The notes: generated by a model not told the origin, from the sequence alone. DNA of 41,341 nucleotides from Balneolaceae bacterium (GCA_007132385.1 SLOU01000153.1:1-41341); one strand, 5' to 3'; shown: positions 23,989-33,642, counted from the stretch's first letter. Program-made: numbers and translations.

Positions 23989-24098
23989 AAGGCGTTCAGG
24001 TCAGTGTGATTGGGTTCGTTCTCCGGCAAGTCCGGTTTGTTGAGTTCCATGGCAATCGTGCCGTCGGTTTGAATCAAATTTATTTTTTTCATCTTCAT
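23967..24098 (-). pseudogene. Relic of an L-asparaginase N-terminus
   Basis: A 43-codon open frame from the ATG at 24098 reads MKMKKINLIQTDGTIAMELN and stops at 23967. The first part closely follows the start of type I/II asparaginases (KKILLIQTGGTIAM), including the first catalytic Thr, but with Asp in place of the first Gly of TGGTIA. After about 20 more residues the frame loses any resemblance and runs into the exonuclease gene, whose start it overlaps. The remaining ~300 codons of an asparaginase are not in the window. I read it as a truncated, dead gene; a chance match over some 14 residues is less likely but not excluded. Confidence 0.55.
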
Positions 24099-24264
24099 TC
24101 TTGAAATAATCGTTCAGGCTGATAAATTAATAATCCTGCAGTCTTCTTTCATGGCCATACTGAATTTGATTAAAAAGCGGACTTCAGGAACATACTCAAC
24201 TCTTGCTTCAAAACGTAAAAAGGGTTGGGGAAGCCGCAATTTTCTGCTAATAATTTAATCCGAT

Positions 24265-26388
24265 ATGAAAACATACAAAACCTCATCTATTCGTAATCTC
24301 TTAATCGCAGGTCACGCCGGATCCGGTAAAACAACGCTCGCCGAGACGATGCTGTTTGAATCGGGCACGATTCGACGTCGCGGCAGTATTATCGAAAAAA
24401 ACACCGTTTCAGACTATTTTGACATCGAAAAAGAGAAACAAAAGTCGGTTTTTTCATCCTTGTTGCATCTTGACTGGCGCGGAACCAAAATCAATCTCCT
24501 GGACACTCCGGGGAGTTCCGATTTTTCGGGCGAGGTGATCAGTTGTATGAGAGTGGCAGATGCCGCCCTCTTCGTTCTGAATGCTGAACAAGGTGTGGAA
24601 GTGGGAACCGAGGCTCTCTGGAAACGAGCGGCTGAATTTGGTCTCCCATCCTTGTTTGTAACGAATATGCTTGACAGTGAACAGTCTGATTTTCAAAATT
24701 GTGTGGACATGGCGAAAGAGCGATTCGGGCGTGAAGTAGTGGTTGTACAATATCCGTTCAGTGAAGGTTCTGATTTTCATGCTATTATTGATGTTCTTAA
24801 AATGACGATGTATGAATTCCCGGAAGGAGGAGGCAAACCGGATAAACTGCCTATACCCGAATCCCAGGTTGCTCAGGCTGAGCTTATGCAAAATGAGCTG
24901 GTAGAATCGATTGCCGAGAACGACGAAACATTGATGGATATCTATTTTGAAAGGGGGGAACTGGATGAATACCAGATGCGGGAAGGACTCCAAAAAACCA
25001 TTCTGAAACGTCAGATTTTTCCGATGTTCTGCACGTGTGCCTCCCGCAATATGGGTAGCGGCAGGGTGATGGGATTTATAAGTAATAACCTGCCTTCACC
25101 GGCCGATTCTCAACCTGAATTGACACTTGAGGGGGAAGAAGTACCGGTTAGCCCGGATGGCAAACCGGTTCTTTTTAGTTATAAAACTTATTCGGAATCT
25201 CATGTTGGAAACCTGAATTATATTAAGGTGATCGGGGGATCGATAAAACAGGGGATGGACCTTGAAAACAAGCGTGACGGGAATATCCAGCGTTTAGGTA
25301 CGGTTTCTATGAACCAGGGTCAAAAAAGGGTAGATATAGCTGAAGCGATGGCAGGCGATCTGGTGGTTACCGTGAAATTAAAAGATGTTTTTGCCGGTGA
25401 CACACTTGCAGAAAAAAACAATGAGGTTCAATTAAAACCGGCGGTTTACCCGGAACCAAATATTCGCAAGGCGATCAAAATCAGCGAAGGACAGGAAGAC
25501 AAGCTCGGGGCTGCACTGAATCAGCTTCAACGTGAGGATCCGGCCTTACATGTAGAACACAGCCAGGAACTCAGGCAGACGATCCTGCATGGGCAGGGGG
25601 AAGAACACCTTGCCGTCGTTTATCATCAGTTGAGTAATCGATTTGGACTGGATGTAGACTATATCACGCCACGAATTCCATACCGGGAGACAATCACCCG
25701 AACGTATAAAGCGCATTACAAACACAAAAAACAATCTGGCGGTGCCGGACAGTATGCTGAAGTGTATATGTTAATAGAGCCCTGGCAGGAAGGGATGCCC
25801 AACCCTGATGAACTGAATGTCCGGGACGTGGATGAACACGATCTGTCCTGGGGAGGGAAACTGGTATTCCAAAACTGTATCGTTGGCGGTGTCATCGATA
25901 ATCGTTTTATGCCGGCTATTCTGAAGGGAATTATGGAGAAGATGGAAAATGGCCCGATGAGCGGATGCCGGGCAAGGGATATCCGGATATCTGTATATGA
26001 CGGTTCCATGCATTCGGTTGATTCAAACGAAGCAGCTTTTAAAACGGCTGCCCTGATGGCATTTCGTGACGGGTTTATGAAAGCTTCACCACAATTAATG
26101 GAACCAATCTACGAGGTTGAAATTGTAGTCCCGGCCCGATTCATGGGGGATGTAATGAGTGATCTTAGTTCCCGCCGCGGACAGGTTCAGGGAATGGATT
26201 CAGAAGGATCGATCCAAAAAATCCACGCCCACGTTCCGCTTGAAGAGCTGGATCAGTATTCAACTAAACTAAAATCGATGACGCAGGGAAGTGGTAACTA
26301 TACAAGAAAATTCAGCCACTACGCTGCGGTTCCGAGGGATATCCAGGACCGGGTGATACGGGAAAACCTGGAAACCGAGCCGGCCTGA
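24265..26388 (+). CDS. Divergent elongation factor G paralogue
   Basis: 707-aa translational GTPase with all EF-G domains: G domain (1-270), domain II (about 300-380), III, IV (LKGIMEKMENGPMSG region) and V (YEVEIVVPARFMGDVMSDLSSRRGQVQGM). It differs from the main EF-G in its GTP motifs: GHAGSGKTT (G1), EKQKSVFSS instead of RGITI (G2), DTPGSSDF instead of DTPGHVDF (G3), and TNMLD where NKxD is expected (G4, Lys to Met). The domain IV tip SGGAGQYAEV is kept. This matches the EF-G-like subfamily common in Bacteroidota and relatives, probably not the main translocase. The usual rpsL-rpsG-fusA-tuf context is absent, in agreement. Role unknown. Confidence 0.85.
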   Translation: MKTYKTSSIRNLLIAGHAGSGKTTLAETMLFESGTIRRRGSIIEKNTVSDYFDIEKEKQKSVFSSLLHLDWRGTKINLLDTPGSSDFSGEVISCMRVADAALFVLNAEQGVEVGTEALWKRAAEFGLPSLFVTNMLDSEQSDFQNCVDMAKERFGREVVVVQYPFSEGSDFHAIIDVLKMTMYEFPEGGGKPDKLPIPESQVAQAELMQNELVESIAENDETLMDIYFERGELDEYQMREGLQKTILKRQIFPMFCTCASRNMGSGRVMGFISNNLPSPADSQPELTLEGEEVPVSPDGKPVLFSYKTYSESHVGNLNYIKVIGGSIKQGMDLENKRDGNIQRLGTVSMNQGQKRVDIAEAMAGDLVVTVKLKDVFAGDTLAEKNNEVQLKPAVYPEPNIRKAIKISEGQEDKLGAALNQLQREDPALHVEHSQELRQTILHGQGEEHLAVVYHQLSNRFGLDVDYITPRIPYRETITRTYKAHYKHKKQSGGAGQYAEVYMLIEPWQEGMPNPDELNVRDVDEHDLSWGGKLVFQNCIVGGVIDNRFMPAILKGIMEKMENGPMSGCRARDIRISVYDGSMHSVDSNEAAFKTAALMAFRDGFMKASPQLMEPIYEVEIVVPARFMGDVMSDLSSRRGQVQGMDSEGSIQKIHAHVPLEELDQYSTKLKSMTQGSGNYTRKFSHYAAVPRDIQDRVIRENLETEPA

Positions 26389-26464
26389 TTTCATCGCAAT
26401 TATCCCGGAGAGCATTATTGTCAGATGTTAAACAGTAACGTGATGACTCATGCTGCCTGTATTG

Positions 26465-26935
26465 TCAGATTTCACCTTGCTGGGCCGCTCTGAGATATTC
26501 AAGTACATCGCGAGCCTGTTCCCGGGTCAAACCCGTTTCCGCCATTACACCGGGATACTGATCTGCAAGTTCTTGTCCAATAGGGTGGCGGTTTGTCATT
26601 TCTCTTGGGTTGAGAATGTAATTCATCACAAACTCCGGTGACCGTTTCTCCGTGATATTGCGAAGGGCAGGACCTGTAATGCCGGCATCAAGTTGATGAC
26701 AAGCTACACAGAGACGGTTGAAAATATCACTACCGCGATTAACCATTTCCAAATCAAGATCACCTATATCAAGCCGCTCGGTTACCGGGCCGATTCCGTG
26801 TTCCACTTCAAACTCGGAAAGTCCATCCTCACGCTCTTCTCCGCCACAAGCGCTAAAGGTGAAAAGAAAAAAACAGCATGCTACAAGAGTGTTTGTAAAC
26901 AATGTATGAAATGAAAGGTCTTTATTTGAAAGCAT
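26465..26935 (-). CDS. c-type cytochrome lipoprotein
   Basis: Single-haem cytochrome c, 157 aa from the ATG at 26935; the ORF-track start two codons earlier is a TTG. The signal peptide ends in a lipobox (LFTFSACGGEE), so it is anchored by lipid. The haem site is CVACHQLDAGITGPALR, where His is the first ligand, and the Met of NPREMTNRHP or of PGVMAETGLT is the likely second. The C-terminal LTREQARDVLEYLRAA is the closing helix of class I cytochromes. It probably carries electrons between periplasmic or membrane complexes, but no oxidase or nitrous-oxide reductase gene is nearby to identify the partner. Confidence 0.88.
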   Translation of the reverse strand: MLSNKDLSFHTLFTNTLVACCFFLFTFSACGGEEREDGLSEFEVEHGIGPVTERLDIGDLDLEMVNRGSDIFNRLCVACHQLDAGITGPALRNITEKRSPEFVMNYILNPREMTNRHPIGQELADQYPGVMAETGLTREQARDVLEYLRAAQQGEI

Positions 26936-27106
26936 TTTCAAAATGGTTTTGATTTTAAATTTCAGATACGGGAATAATTTTTCTCAAATCCTTTTACAGG
27001 AATGTAGCTTTTTTTGAATTTGATCTATTGCTGTAATTTAGGTTTATTTTTCCATAATTATACAACTCAAATCACCGTTATTTCCGGAATAACACTTATA
27101 TAGGTT

Positions 27107-28177
27107 TTATTCTGTAATCGTTAACTGTTTCAGGTTTTTTTCAAAGTCAGGGTCAATAACTCCTTTTTCGGTAATAAATGCGGTAATCAAATGGTTCGGT
27201 GTGATATCAAATGCAGGATTGTAAACGTCTGTTTTTGAAGGGGCAATTTCTTTATTTCCAAATGATGTAATTTCTATATCTTTCCGCTCCTCAATCGTGA
27301 TTCCCGAACCGTCGGAAAGTCCGGTATCTATACTGGAGTAAGGAGCAGCGACAAAGAATGGAATTTCGTGGGCTTTGGCAAGTACTGCCAGGCTGTACGT
27401 ACCGATTTTATTGGCTGTATCGCCATTGGAAGCAATACGGTCAGCACCGACAATAATGATATCCACCTTGTCCTGTTGCATGAGAAAGCCGGCTGCACTG
27501 TCTGTAATCAGTTGAAAGGGTATCTCTTCTTTTTGTAATTCCCAGGTAGTGAGCCTGGCACCCTGGAAAAGTGGACGTGTTTCATCAACCCAGACTTTCT
27601 CAAGATTGCCATTTTGATGGGCATGCCAAATCACCGAAAATGCCGTCCCGTATCCTGCAGTTGCCAAAAAACCGGTGTTACAGTGCGTGAGAATCTTTGC
27701 TTTTTTCGGAATAATCTGTTGCCCTTTTTCTCCTATTGACTTGCAGAGACGTAAATCTTCGTCGTGAATGGTTTTAGCTGTTTTAAGCATTATTTTTTTT
27801 AACTCATCGATCTCTTTGTCCTTATGGCCAAGCAGGGTATTTACGATCCGGTTCAAAGCCCATTCCAGGTTAACAGCTGTTGGTCGGGAAGTTGCCAGGT
27901 ATTCCTGCAAGCGTTCAATTTCAAGAAAAAAACTGTCAAAACTGCTGTCAGGCAGTTCCCTTGCTCCGAGATAAAGGCCGTAGGCTGCCGCTATTCCGAT
28001 TGCCGGAGCTCCTCTGACTTTCAAATTCCGGATGGCTTCCCAAACCTGGCCCGGATTTGTGAGATTGGTATAAATTTCACGGGAAGGCAGAAATGTCTGA
28101 TCAATCACTCTCAAATAATCATCCTTCCATTCAATCGCCCGAAATATTTCTGTATCACTATTTTGTTGGTTACTCAT
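27107..28177 (-). CDS. mtnA: Methylthioribose-1-phosphate isomerase
   Basis: Converts 5-methylthioribose-1-phosphate to methylthioribulose-1-phosphate in the methionine salvage pathway. The 356-aa protein has the eIF2B-like fold with its family motifs: RGAPAIGIAAAYGL, LTHCNTGFLATAGYGTA (catalytic Cys, near 160), VWVDETRPLFQGARLTTWEL, and IIVGADRIASNGDTANKIGTY (catalytic Asp, near 240, and substrate contacts). Cys and Asp both present separates MtnA from related ribose-1,5-bisphosphate isomerases. The ORF track starts at a TTG (28183); the ATG at 28177 is better. No other salvage gene (mtnB, C, D, K or P) is in the window. Confidence 0.93.
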   Translation of the reverse strand: MSNQQNSDTEIFRAIEWKDDYLRVIDQTFLPSREIYTNLTNPGQVWEAIRNLKVRGAPAIGIAAAYGLYLGARELPDSSFDSFFLEIERLQEYLATSRPTAVNLEWALNRIVNTLLGHKDKEIDELKKIMLKTAKTIHDEDLRLCKSIGEKGQQIIPKKAKILTHCNTGFLATAGYGTAFSVIWHAHQNGNLEKVWVDETRPLFQGARLTTWELQKEEIPFQLITDSAAGFLMQQDKVDIIIVGADRIASNGDTANKIGTYSLAVLAKAHEIPFFVAAPYSSIDTGLSDGSGITIEERKDIEITSFGNKEIAPSKTDVYNPAFDITPNHLITAFITEKGVIDPDFEKNLKQLTITE

Positions 28178-28274
28178 ACACAATTCCTGGTTTTAAAGGG
28201 TAACAGTATTCGTATTAGCCAGTGTTAATGTATTGATCTCTATTGATTTTTAGTAATTCATAATGTGGCTGCAT

Positions 28275-29996
28275 TTAGTAACCTGCCTTGACCCCGTTGC
28301 CGCGCGGATCAGGTTCACCATAGATCAAGCCATCTTCTTCGACCCAAACCAGATGTATACGGGAAAGAGAAGGGGTTTTGTGAATCGTGTGTCCTCGTTC
28401 TGTCAGAATGTGCTCGGTATCAGGGGATAGTGCACGTGTTTCAGTCAGGATTTCATCGGGCAACCACTGATGATGAAACCGGGGTGCCGAAATTGCTTCC
28501 CGGGCATTCATATCGAACAGAACCAGATTGAGGAAAGTTTGAATGACACTGGTAATAATTTGCGACCCACCGGCTCCGCCCAGGACCATGCGTACCTCTC
28601 CGTTGCGAGTTACTATCGCAGGCGTCATATTGCTGAGCATCCGTTTACCCGGTTCGATCGAATTGGCTTCGGTGCCACTCAACCCGTGTCTGTCGATTAT
28701 TCCGGAGGTGTCTGAAAAGTTGTCCATGTCGTTATTAAGCAGGAAGCCGGCACCACTGACGGCAAGTTTGCTCCCGAAATCTCCATTGAGAGTTGTGGTG
28801 ACGGCAACGGCGTTACCCTCCTGGTCAAGTATTGAGAAGTGGGTGGTTTCGATACTTTCCAGGGCTTCGTACATTCTTCCGTGAGCGATATTCCTGCTGT
28901 TTGTAGCACGGTTTTCACGTACGTCCCGGAACCGCCGGCTCAGGTAGTTGGAGTTTATCAACCTTTGAAGTGGTATGTCGGTGTAATCAGGATCGCCGAG
29001 ATAGTAATTGCTGTCTGCAAAAGATCGCCGCATCGCTTCGCTGAGCAAATGAACATAATCAGCTGAATGGTATCCTTTGGCAGCCAGGTCCCGGCTGTTT
29101 AACATGCCGAGAACCTGACTGATTACAACACCTCCGCTGGAGGGAGGCGGCATCAAATGAAGCTGATATCCGGCATATTCGGTGGTAATCGGTTCTCTCC
29201 ATTTGCTTTGGTAAGTTCGCAGATCTTCATAATCGATGACACCTCCCTGATTGCGAATTTCCTGAACAATTCGCTGGGCTGTAATGCCGGTATAGAAACC
29301 TCGGCGGCCGCTTCTGGCGATACGCCTGAGAGTTTCCGCCAGATCTTGTTGAATGAAAACGTCATTTTCTGACCATTCCGAGTCGTTATTCTTGAGGAAG
29401 TAGCCGGAAGAAGAATCGAAATTCCGCAGTTCACCGGCAGCCCGGTTAAGTTCATTGGCCTGAGTATAGGATAAAGTATACCCTTCTTCGGCCAGGCGAA
29501 TAGCAGGTTCCATTACAACTTCAAGGGGTAAACGTCCGTAGTATTCAAGAGCATTTATCATACCGTCTACGGTTCCTGGAACGCCAACAGCCAATGGACC
29601 GGTTTTGCTGAGTTCTGGCTGATATTCACCACTGTCATTCAAATACATCTCTTTATAGGCGGCTGCAGGTGCTTTTTCACGAAAATCGAGTGCTCTTACG
29701 GTACCGTCGTTCAGGTATACCATCATAAAACCGCCGCCGCCGATGTTTCCAGCCCGGGGCAGGGTTACGGCGAGTGCAAACTGTACGGCAACAGCAGCGT
29801 CAACAGCATTTCCGCCTTTTTCTAGAATTTCCAGCCCAGCCTGTGTGGCTCTCTCTTCGGCTGTTACAATTAGGGCATGTTCGTAAGGTTTGGACCAGCC
29901 CGTTTGTGCCTGGACTGCAGGGCCGTGAACCATCAAGACAGTAATGATAACCGACGAGAGCAGTATTCCCCTCCCGTTCGCAAAAATCTTCTTCAT
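28275..29996 (-). CDS. ggt: Gamma-glutamyltransferase
   Basis: 573-aa periplasmic enzyme that hydrolyses glutathione and other gamma-glutamyl compounds or transfers the glutamyl group. The signal peptide is at residues 8-30 (cut after VQAQ or nearby). The large subunit has GGNAVDAAVAVQFALAVTLPRAGNIGGGGFMMV and ALDFREKAPAAA. The precursor cuts itself before the catalytic Thr in ESIETTHFSILDQEGNAVAVTTTLN, giving a small subunit starting THFS. Later motifs are LNNDMDNFS, GKRMLSNMTPAIV and LGGAGGSQIITSV. All features of an active enzyme are intact. It lies 91 nt upstream of nothing co-directional that overlaps, so it is probably a single unit. Confidence 0.93.
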   Translation of the reverse strand: MKKIFANGRGILLSSVIITVLMVHGPAVQAQTGWSKPYEHALIVTAEERATQAGLEILEKGGNAVDAAVAVQFALAVTLPRAGNIGGGGFMMVYLNDGTVRALDFREKAPAAAYKEMYLNDSGEYQPELSKTGPLAVGVPGTVDGMINALEYYGRLPLEVVMEPAIRLAEEGYTLSYTQANELNRAAGELRNFDSSSGYFLKNNDSEWSENDVFIQQDLAETLRRIARSGRRGFYTGITAQRIVQEIRNQGGVIDYEDLRTYQSKWREPITTEYAGYQLHLMPPPSSGGVVISQVLGMLNSRDLAAKGYHSADYVHLLSEAMRRSFADSNYYLGDPDYTDIPLQRLINSNYLSRRFRDVRENRATNSRNIAHGRMYEALESIETTHFSILDQEGNAVAVTTTLNGDFGSKLAVSGAGFLLNNDMDNFSDTSGIIDRHGLSGTEANSIEPGKRMLSNMTPAIVTRNGEVRMVLGGAGGSQIITSVIQTFLNLVLFDMNAREAISAPRFHHQWLPDEILTETRALSPDTEHILTERGHTIHKTPSLSRIHLVWVEEDGLIYGEPDPRGNGVKAGY

Positions 29997-30220
29997 AGGT
30001 GCAAATTGGTTGCCGTTAAATGATATATGTGATTTTACAACGCAAAGTTTCTGAACTTAAGTGTGTAATAAAACCAGGAAATGTCTTTACCGATGATGTA
30101 TGAACCTGATTGCGACAGAGTAATATTTTTTGTCGTAAATAACTTTTTAAATACAAGAAAAATTTACCGGAAGGTGAATCACAAAGCCGTGAGTTTGTGC
30201 GAAGTTGGAATGAGCTTTTC

Positions 30221-31144
30221 CTAACTGCGCGGATGGAACTGTTTGTGAACCTGGTGAAGAAGGGAACGATCAATATGTGTGTAAATTTCGGTTGTCATGA
30301 TGGACGAATGACCAAGCATTTCCTGTACAGCGCGCAGATCAGCTCCGCCTTCCAGAAGGTGTGTGGCAAAGGAGTGCCGGAAGATATGTGGGTATACATT
30401 CTTTTGGACCTTGGCTTCATCGGCATACCGTTTGACAATGTTCCATATACTCATTCGGGTTAATGCACCACCTCTCTGGTTAAGAAATACCCTGTTTTTA
30501 GCCTTGTCCGGATTGGATGGATTCAGAAATTTCGGACGTACTGTTTCCAGGTAATGTTCGAGCGATTGTTGCGCAATTTCACCGACAGGTACGAGGCGTT
30601 CCTTGTTGCCCTTTCCGATCACACGAATAAACCCGATTTCAAAAAAAAGCCGGTCGGTTTGCAAATCGGTCAATTCACTTACTCTCATTCCAGTGGCATA
30701 AAGACACTCAAGTATGGCGGCGTCACGGATACCGGCGTCTTTTTCCCTGTCGGGTGCCTTTAAGATGAGCTCAACTTCATCAGTATCCAGAACATCAGGA
30801 AGTTTTTTTCCACTTTTAGGGAGCTCAATAAGTTCGGCAGGATTTGCATCTGCAAGATTTTCCACAACAGCATACTCATGAAAACTGCGAATGCTGGAGA
30901 TATTTCGTGCGATCGAATTGGCGGAAAGCCCGAGATCCGTAAGTTCTTTCAGATAAAGTTCGATATGATTTAGTGTGATTCCGGGAAGATCTGCAAGTTT
31001 GCACTTCCTGCCAATAAAATCGAGGTAACGTTCCAGATCGTTTCGATAAGAAATGACTGAATTTTCTGCCAATCCTTTTTCCACTTTGACAAATTGCAAA
31101 TATTGCTTTAGTGCTTTTTCAAAGCGTTCAGGTTTCACGTTCAA
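30221..31144 (-). CDS. xerD: Tyrosine recombinase XerD/XerC
   Basis: 307-aa site-specific recombinase that resolves chromosome dimers at dif. The N-terminal SAM-like DNA-binding domain (FEKALKQYLQFVKVEKGLAENSVISYRNDL) is followed by the catalytic domain. The catalytic residues are Arg in YATGMRVSELTDL, Lys in RVIGKGNKERLVPV, His-x-x-Arg in HIFRHSFATHLLEGGADLRAVQEMLGHSS, and the nucleophile Tyr in TTEIYTHID. XerD and XerC cannot be separated by eye; XerD is the better guess. The start is not an ATG: either the TTG at 31144, overlapping the pgpH stop as TTGA, or the GTG at 31138. Both imply translational coupling to pgpH. Confidence 0.9.
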   Translation of the reverse strand: MNVKPERFEKALKQYLQFVKVEKGLAENSVISYRNDLERYLDFIGRKCKLADLPGITLNHIELYLKELTDLGLSANSIARNISSIRSFHEYAVVENLADANPAELIELPKSGKKLPDVLDTDEVELILKAPDREKDAGIRDAAILECLYATGMRVSELTDLQTDRLFFEIGFIRVIGKGNKERLVPVGEIAQQSLEHYLETVRPKFLNPSNPDKAKNRVFLNQRGGALTRMSIWNIVKRYADEAKVQKNVYPHIFRHSFATHLLEGGADLRAVQEMLGHSSIMTTEIYTHIDRSLLHQVHKQFHPRS

Positions 31145-33642
31145 TGACTATCTTGAGGCTTGTTTTCTTCCTTGGTATTTCCATTATCGTCCGTTTGTGG
31201 CGGTTGATTGGCTTCGGGACGATGTTCCTGGTTTTCGGTTTCTTTTTTGCCGGGAGAATGTTCAGGTGATTGAGAATCAGATTGCTGATCTGCCAGGTTT
31301 TTCTGAGTTTTCTGTTTGCTTTCGGCACTCTCAGAAGCATTTCTCTTCTCATCTTCAGGGTATTCCACGCGGCTGTGATAAACCCCTTTGAGTACATTCA
31401 GAAATGTTTTCTTGATGATGTCGATTTGATGGAATGTCAGCGGGCAGTGATTAAGCTGGCCTTCGTGGACATGGTCGTCGACCATCCTGTTGATCAGACT
31501 TTCCAGCTTGTTAAATGTCGGGTTTTTCATGGAACGGGAAGCTGCTTCGATTCCATCAGCCAGCAGAAGAATACCGGATTCCATGGTTTTGGGCAGGGGC
31601 CCATCATACCGGAAGTCTTCCTCACGGATCTCTTCGTTTTCCGATGCATTTTTCAATGCCCGATCGTAAAAATAACGAATCAAAGAGGTGCCGTGGTGAG
31701 TGCGGATAAAGTCGATTATATCATCCGGCAGATCATGTTCTTCGGCCATTTTAACTCCATCACTCACATGAGCCTTGATAACCAGGGCACTCATCCGAGG
31801 CTTCAGTTTATCGTGCTCATTTTTGCCGGTTTGATTTTCAATAAAATACCCCGGTTTGTTCATTTTTCCGATATCGTGGTAGAGAGCGCCAACCCTGCAA
31901 AGCAATGCATTTGCACCGATTTCAGAAGCGGCTGATTCTGCCAGGTTTGATACTTGAAGGCTGTGGTGGAATGTGCCCGGTGCTTTATTCATCAGGTCTT
32001 TGAGAAGTGGAAGATTCGTATCTGCCAGTTCGAGCAGGGTAAAGTCGGTGGTTAAATCAAAGGTCTTTTCAAAAAGCAGTATTAAGGGATAGGTAAAAAG
32101 AATAAAAATGCAATTAATAGCGATAAACACCATCTCATTGAGATAGATATCCCAACTACCGAAACGGGTAAGCATAAACCCGCTTACAATCAACAGGTAT
32201 CCGCTGAAGACAACAAGCGGGGTTGTGACGAAAAACTGGGTTCTCTTGTTAATATCGCGCACCGAAAAGATTCCGAAACTGCAGGCCATGATAGTGGCAA
32301 CCAGATATTCGAAATTGTTATCATGGTATATAGATGTAATAATTGCCAGCGTGAGTGCTGCAAGAAGTCCCACACGCGAATCAAAAATAATAGTCAGAAT
32401 CAGGGGAGCTACGGCAATGGGCACTACGTATGCTGAAATGTCTTCAAAATTATGGACTGCACTGCTGGCAATGATCACAAGTCCGAGAACTAAAAATACA
32501 AGTAGAAACATCGGCCCGTTATCGAAGATCTGACGGCGGTAAAGGAACAAATAAAACAGGAAAAAAAGGCTTGTGATGACAAGAATCAGCACTTCACCAC
32601 CAAAACGTGACCATCGTTCCAGATCGGTAGCCATGTCAGCCCGTGCATCTGCAAGACTTCGCAGCATGTTGGCTCTTTCTTCCGTTACGATATCTCCCCG
32701 GCGAATAATTACCTGTCCCTGGGAAACCGCTCCCTTGGTAGTTGAAATTTCATCAAGAGCCTCGTCCAGGCGACTTTGAGTGTCGGCCGAACTGAATGTC
32801 CAGTTGGGTACAATCACCCGATTGAAAAATTCCTTGGCTAACGGTACATATTCACTGTCAAGTTCTGATGAAAATTGTATTTCTGCAAATTCTCGTGCTT
32901 CACCGGGGTCATAGGTATTCGTGAGGCTGACATTACGTTCAGTCCTTTCACGCAGGTTGCGTACCGTCAGGTTATCGTTTGCAATATCATCTTTGCTGAT
33001 ATTGATCAAACCATCGTTCATCAGTTGCCGTGTAATATCAACAAGCAGGTTTTCAATCTGATTGCCTATGAAATTTTCAGGTATACCGTTTTCAAGCTGA
33101 ACATCTGCATAGCTCTCCAGCAGCAGTTCCCATTGCTCTTCAGTAAAATCGATGTTCGACTGTTCAAGCTCGTCAGCAAAGCGAAGACTATCACTTTCAT
33201 TTGAGACATCCGGGTCTTGTTCGGCACGTTGCCATTGAACATAACTGTCGAGAACAGGTTGTAATTGATTAAATAGTGAATCGGTTCGATTCTCAATTGC
33301 TGGTACTGCATTTTCGTTGATGTGGAAAATGGGAGGTACATTCTGTCGTACCTGTTCCCGTTCCTCTTCCAGTTCTTCCCCGCTTTTGAGCAGAGCAAAT
33401 GAGAAAGGGGCGGTAAGGTCATCGGCCCGCCAGGGCTCGCCGATAGTATAGCTGGCTATTTGCCGGTATGTCGTATCGGGCAAGGCGTAAATCATCAACC
33501 CCAGGAAGCCTAAAAATGTAACCCAGCGTATGATTTTACTTCGTTTGTTTCTAGCTTTTAGTTGCTCCTTACGTTTATTTTCCCCGATGGGGATATTTCC
33601 CTTGCTTTTATGCGCAAGGCCGAGCTTTTCAAGAAATCCCAT
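31141..33642 (-). CDS. pgpH: PgpH-like 7TM HD phosphodiesterase
   Basis: 833-aa membrane enzyme that breaks down the second messenger c-di-AMP. Order of parts: one N-terminal membrane helix (about 38-55); an extracytoplasmic 7TMR-HDED domain (60-330); seven membrane helices (about 345-530), including LVFLVLGLVIIASSA and FSGYLLIVSGFMLTRF; then a cytoplasmic HD domain (550-730) with FHHSLQVSNLAE, CRVGALYHDIGKMNKP (HD metal site), IKAHVSDG and IRTHHGTS. A low-complexity, charged tail of about 75 residues (SESAESKQKTQ ... PQDSH) follows. The metal ligands all appear present. It overlaps xerD by 4 nt. c-di-AMP mainly controls potassium and osmotic balance and the cell wall. Confidence 0.9.
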   Translation of the reverse strand: MGFLEKLGLAHKSKGNIPIGENKRKEQLKARNKRSKIIRWVTFLGFLGLMIYALPDTTYRQIASYTIGEPWRADDLTAPFSFALLKSGEELEEEREQVRQNVPPIFHINENAVPAIENRTDSLFNQLQPVLDSYVQWQRAEQDPDVSNESDSLRFADELEQSNIDFTEEQWELLLESYADVQLENGIPENFIGNQIENLLVDITRQLMNDGLINISKDDIANDNLTVRNLRERTERNVSLTNTYDPGEAREFAEIQFSSELDSEYVPLAKEFFNRVIVPNWTFSSADTQSRLDEALDEISTTKGAVSQGQVIIRRGDIVTEERANMLRSLADARADMATDLERWSRFGGEVLILVITSLFFLFYLFLYRRQIFDNGPMFLLVFLVLGLVIIASSAVHNFEDISAYVVPIAVAPLILTIIFDSRVGLLAALTLAIITSIYHDNNFEYLVATIMACSFGIFSVRDINKRTQFFVTTPLVVFSGYLLIVSGFMLTRFGSWDIYLNEMVFIAINCIFILFTYPLILLFEKTFDLTTDFTLLELADTNLPLLKDLMNKAPGTFHHSLQVSNLAESAASEIGANALLCRVGALYHDIGKMNKPGYFIENQTGKNEHDKLKPRMSALVIKAHVSDGVKMAEEHDLPDDIIDFIRTHHGTSLIRYFYDRALKNASENEEIREEDFRYDGPLPKTMESGILLLADGIEAASRSMKNPTFNKLESLINRMVDDHVHEGQLNHCPLTFHQIDIIKKTFLNVLKGVYHSRVEYPEDEKRNASESAESKQKTQKNLADQQSDSQSPEHSPGKKETENQEHRPEANQPPQTDDNGNTKEENKPQDSH

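Noticed and set aside
27077-27093. GTTATT / AATAAC inverted repeat after mtnA
   Set aside because: Short, AT-rich and without a T-run on either side; could be chance.
31270-31935. 221-aa plus-strand ORF
   Set aside because: Antisense shadow of the HD domain of pgpH.
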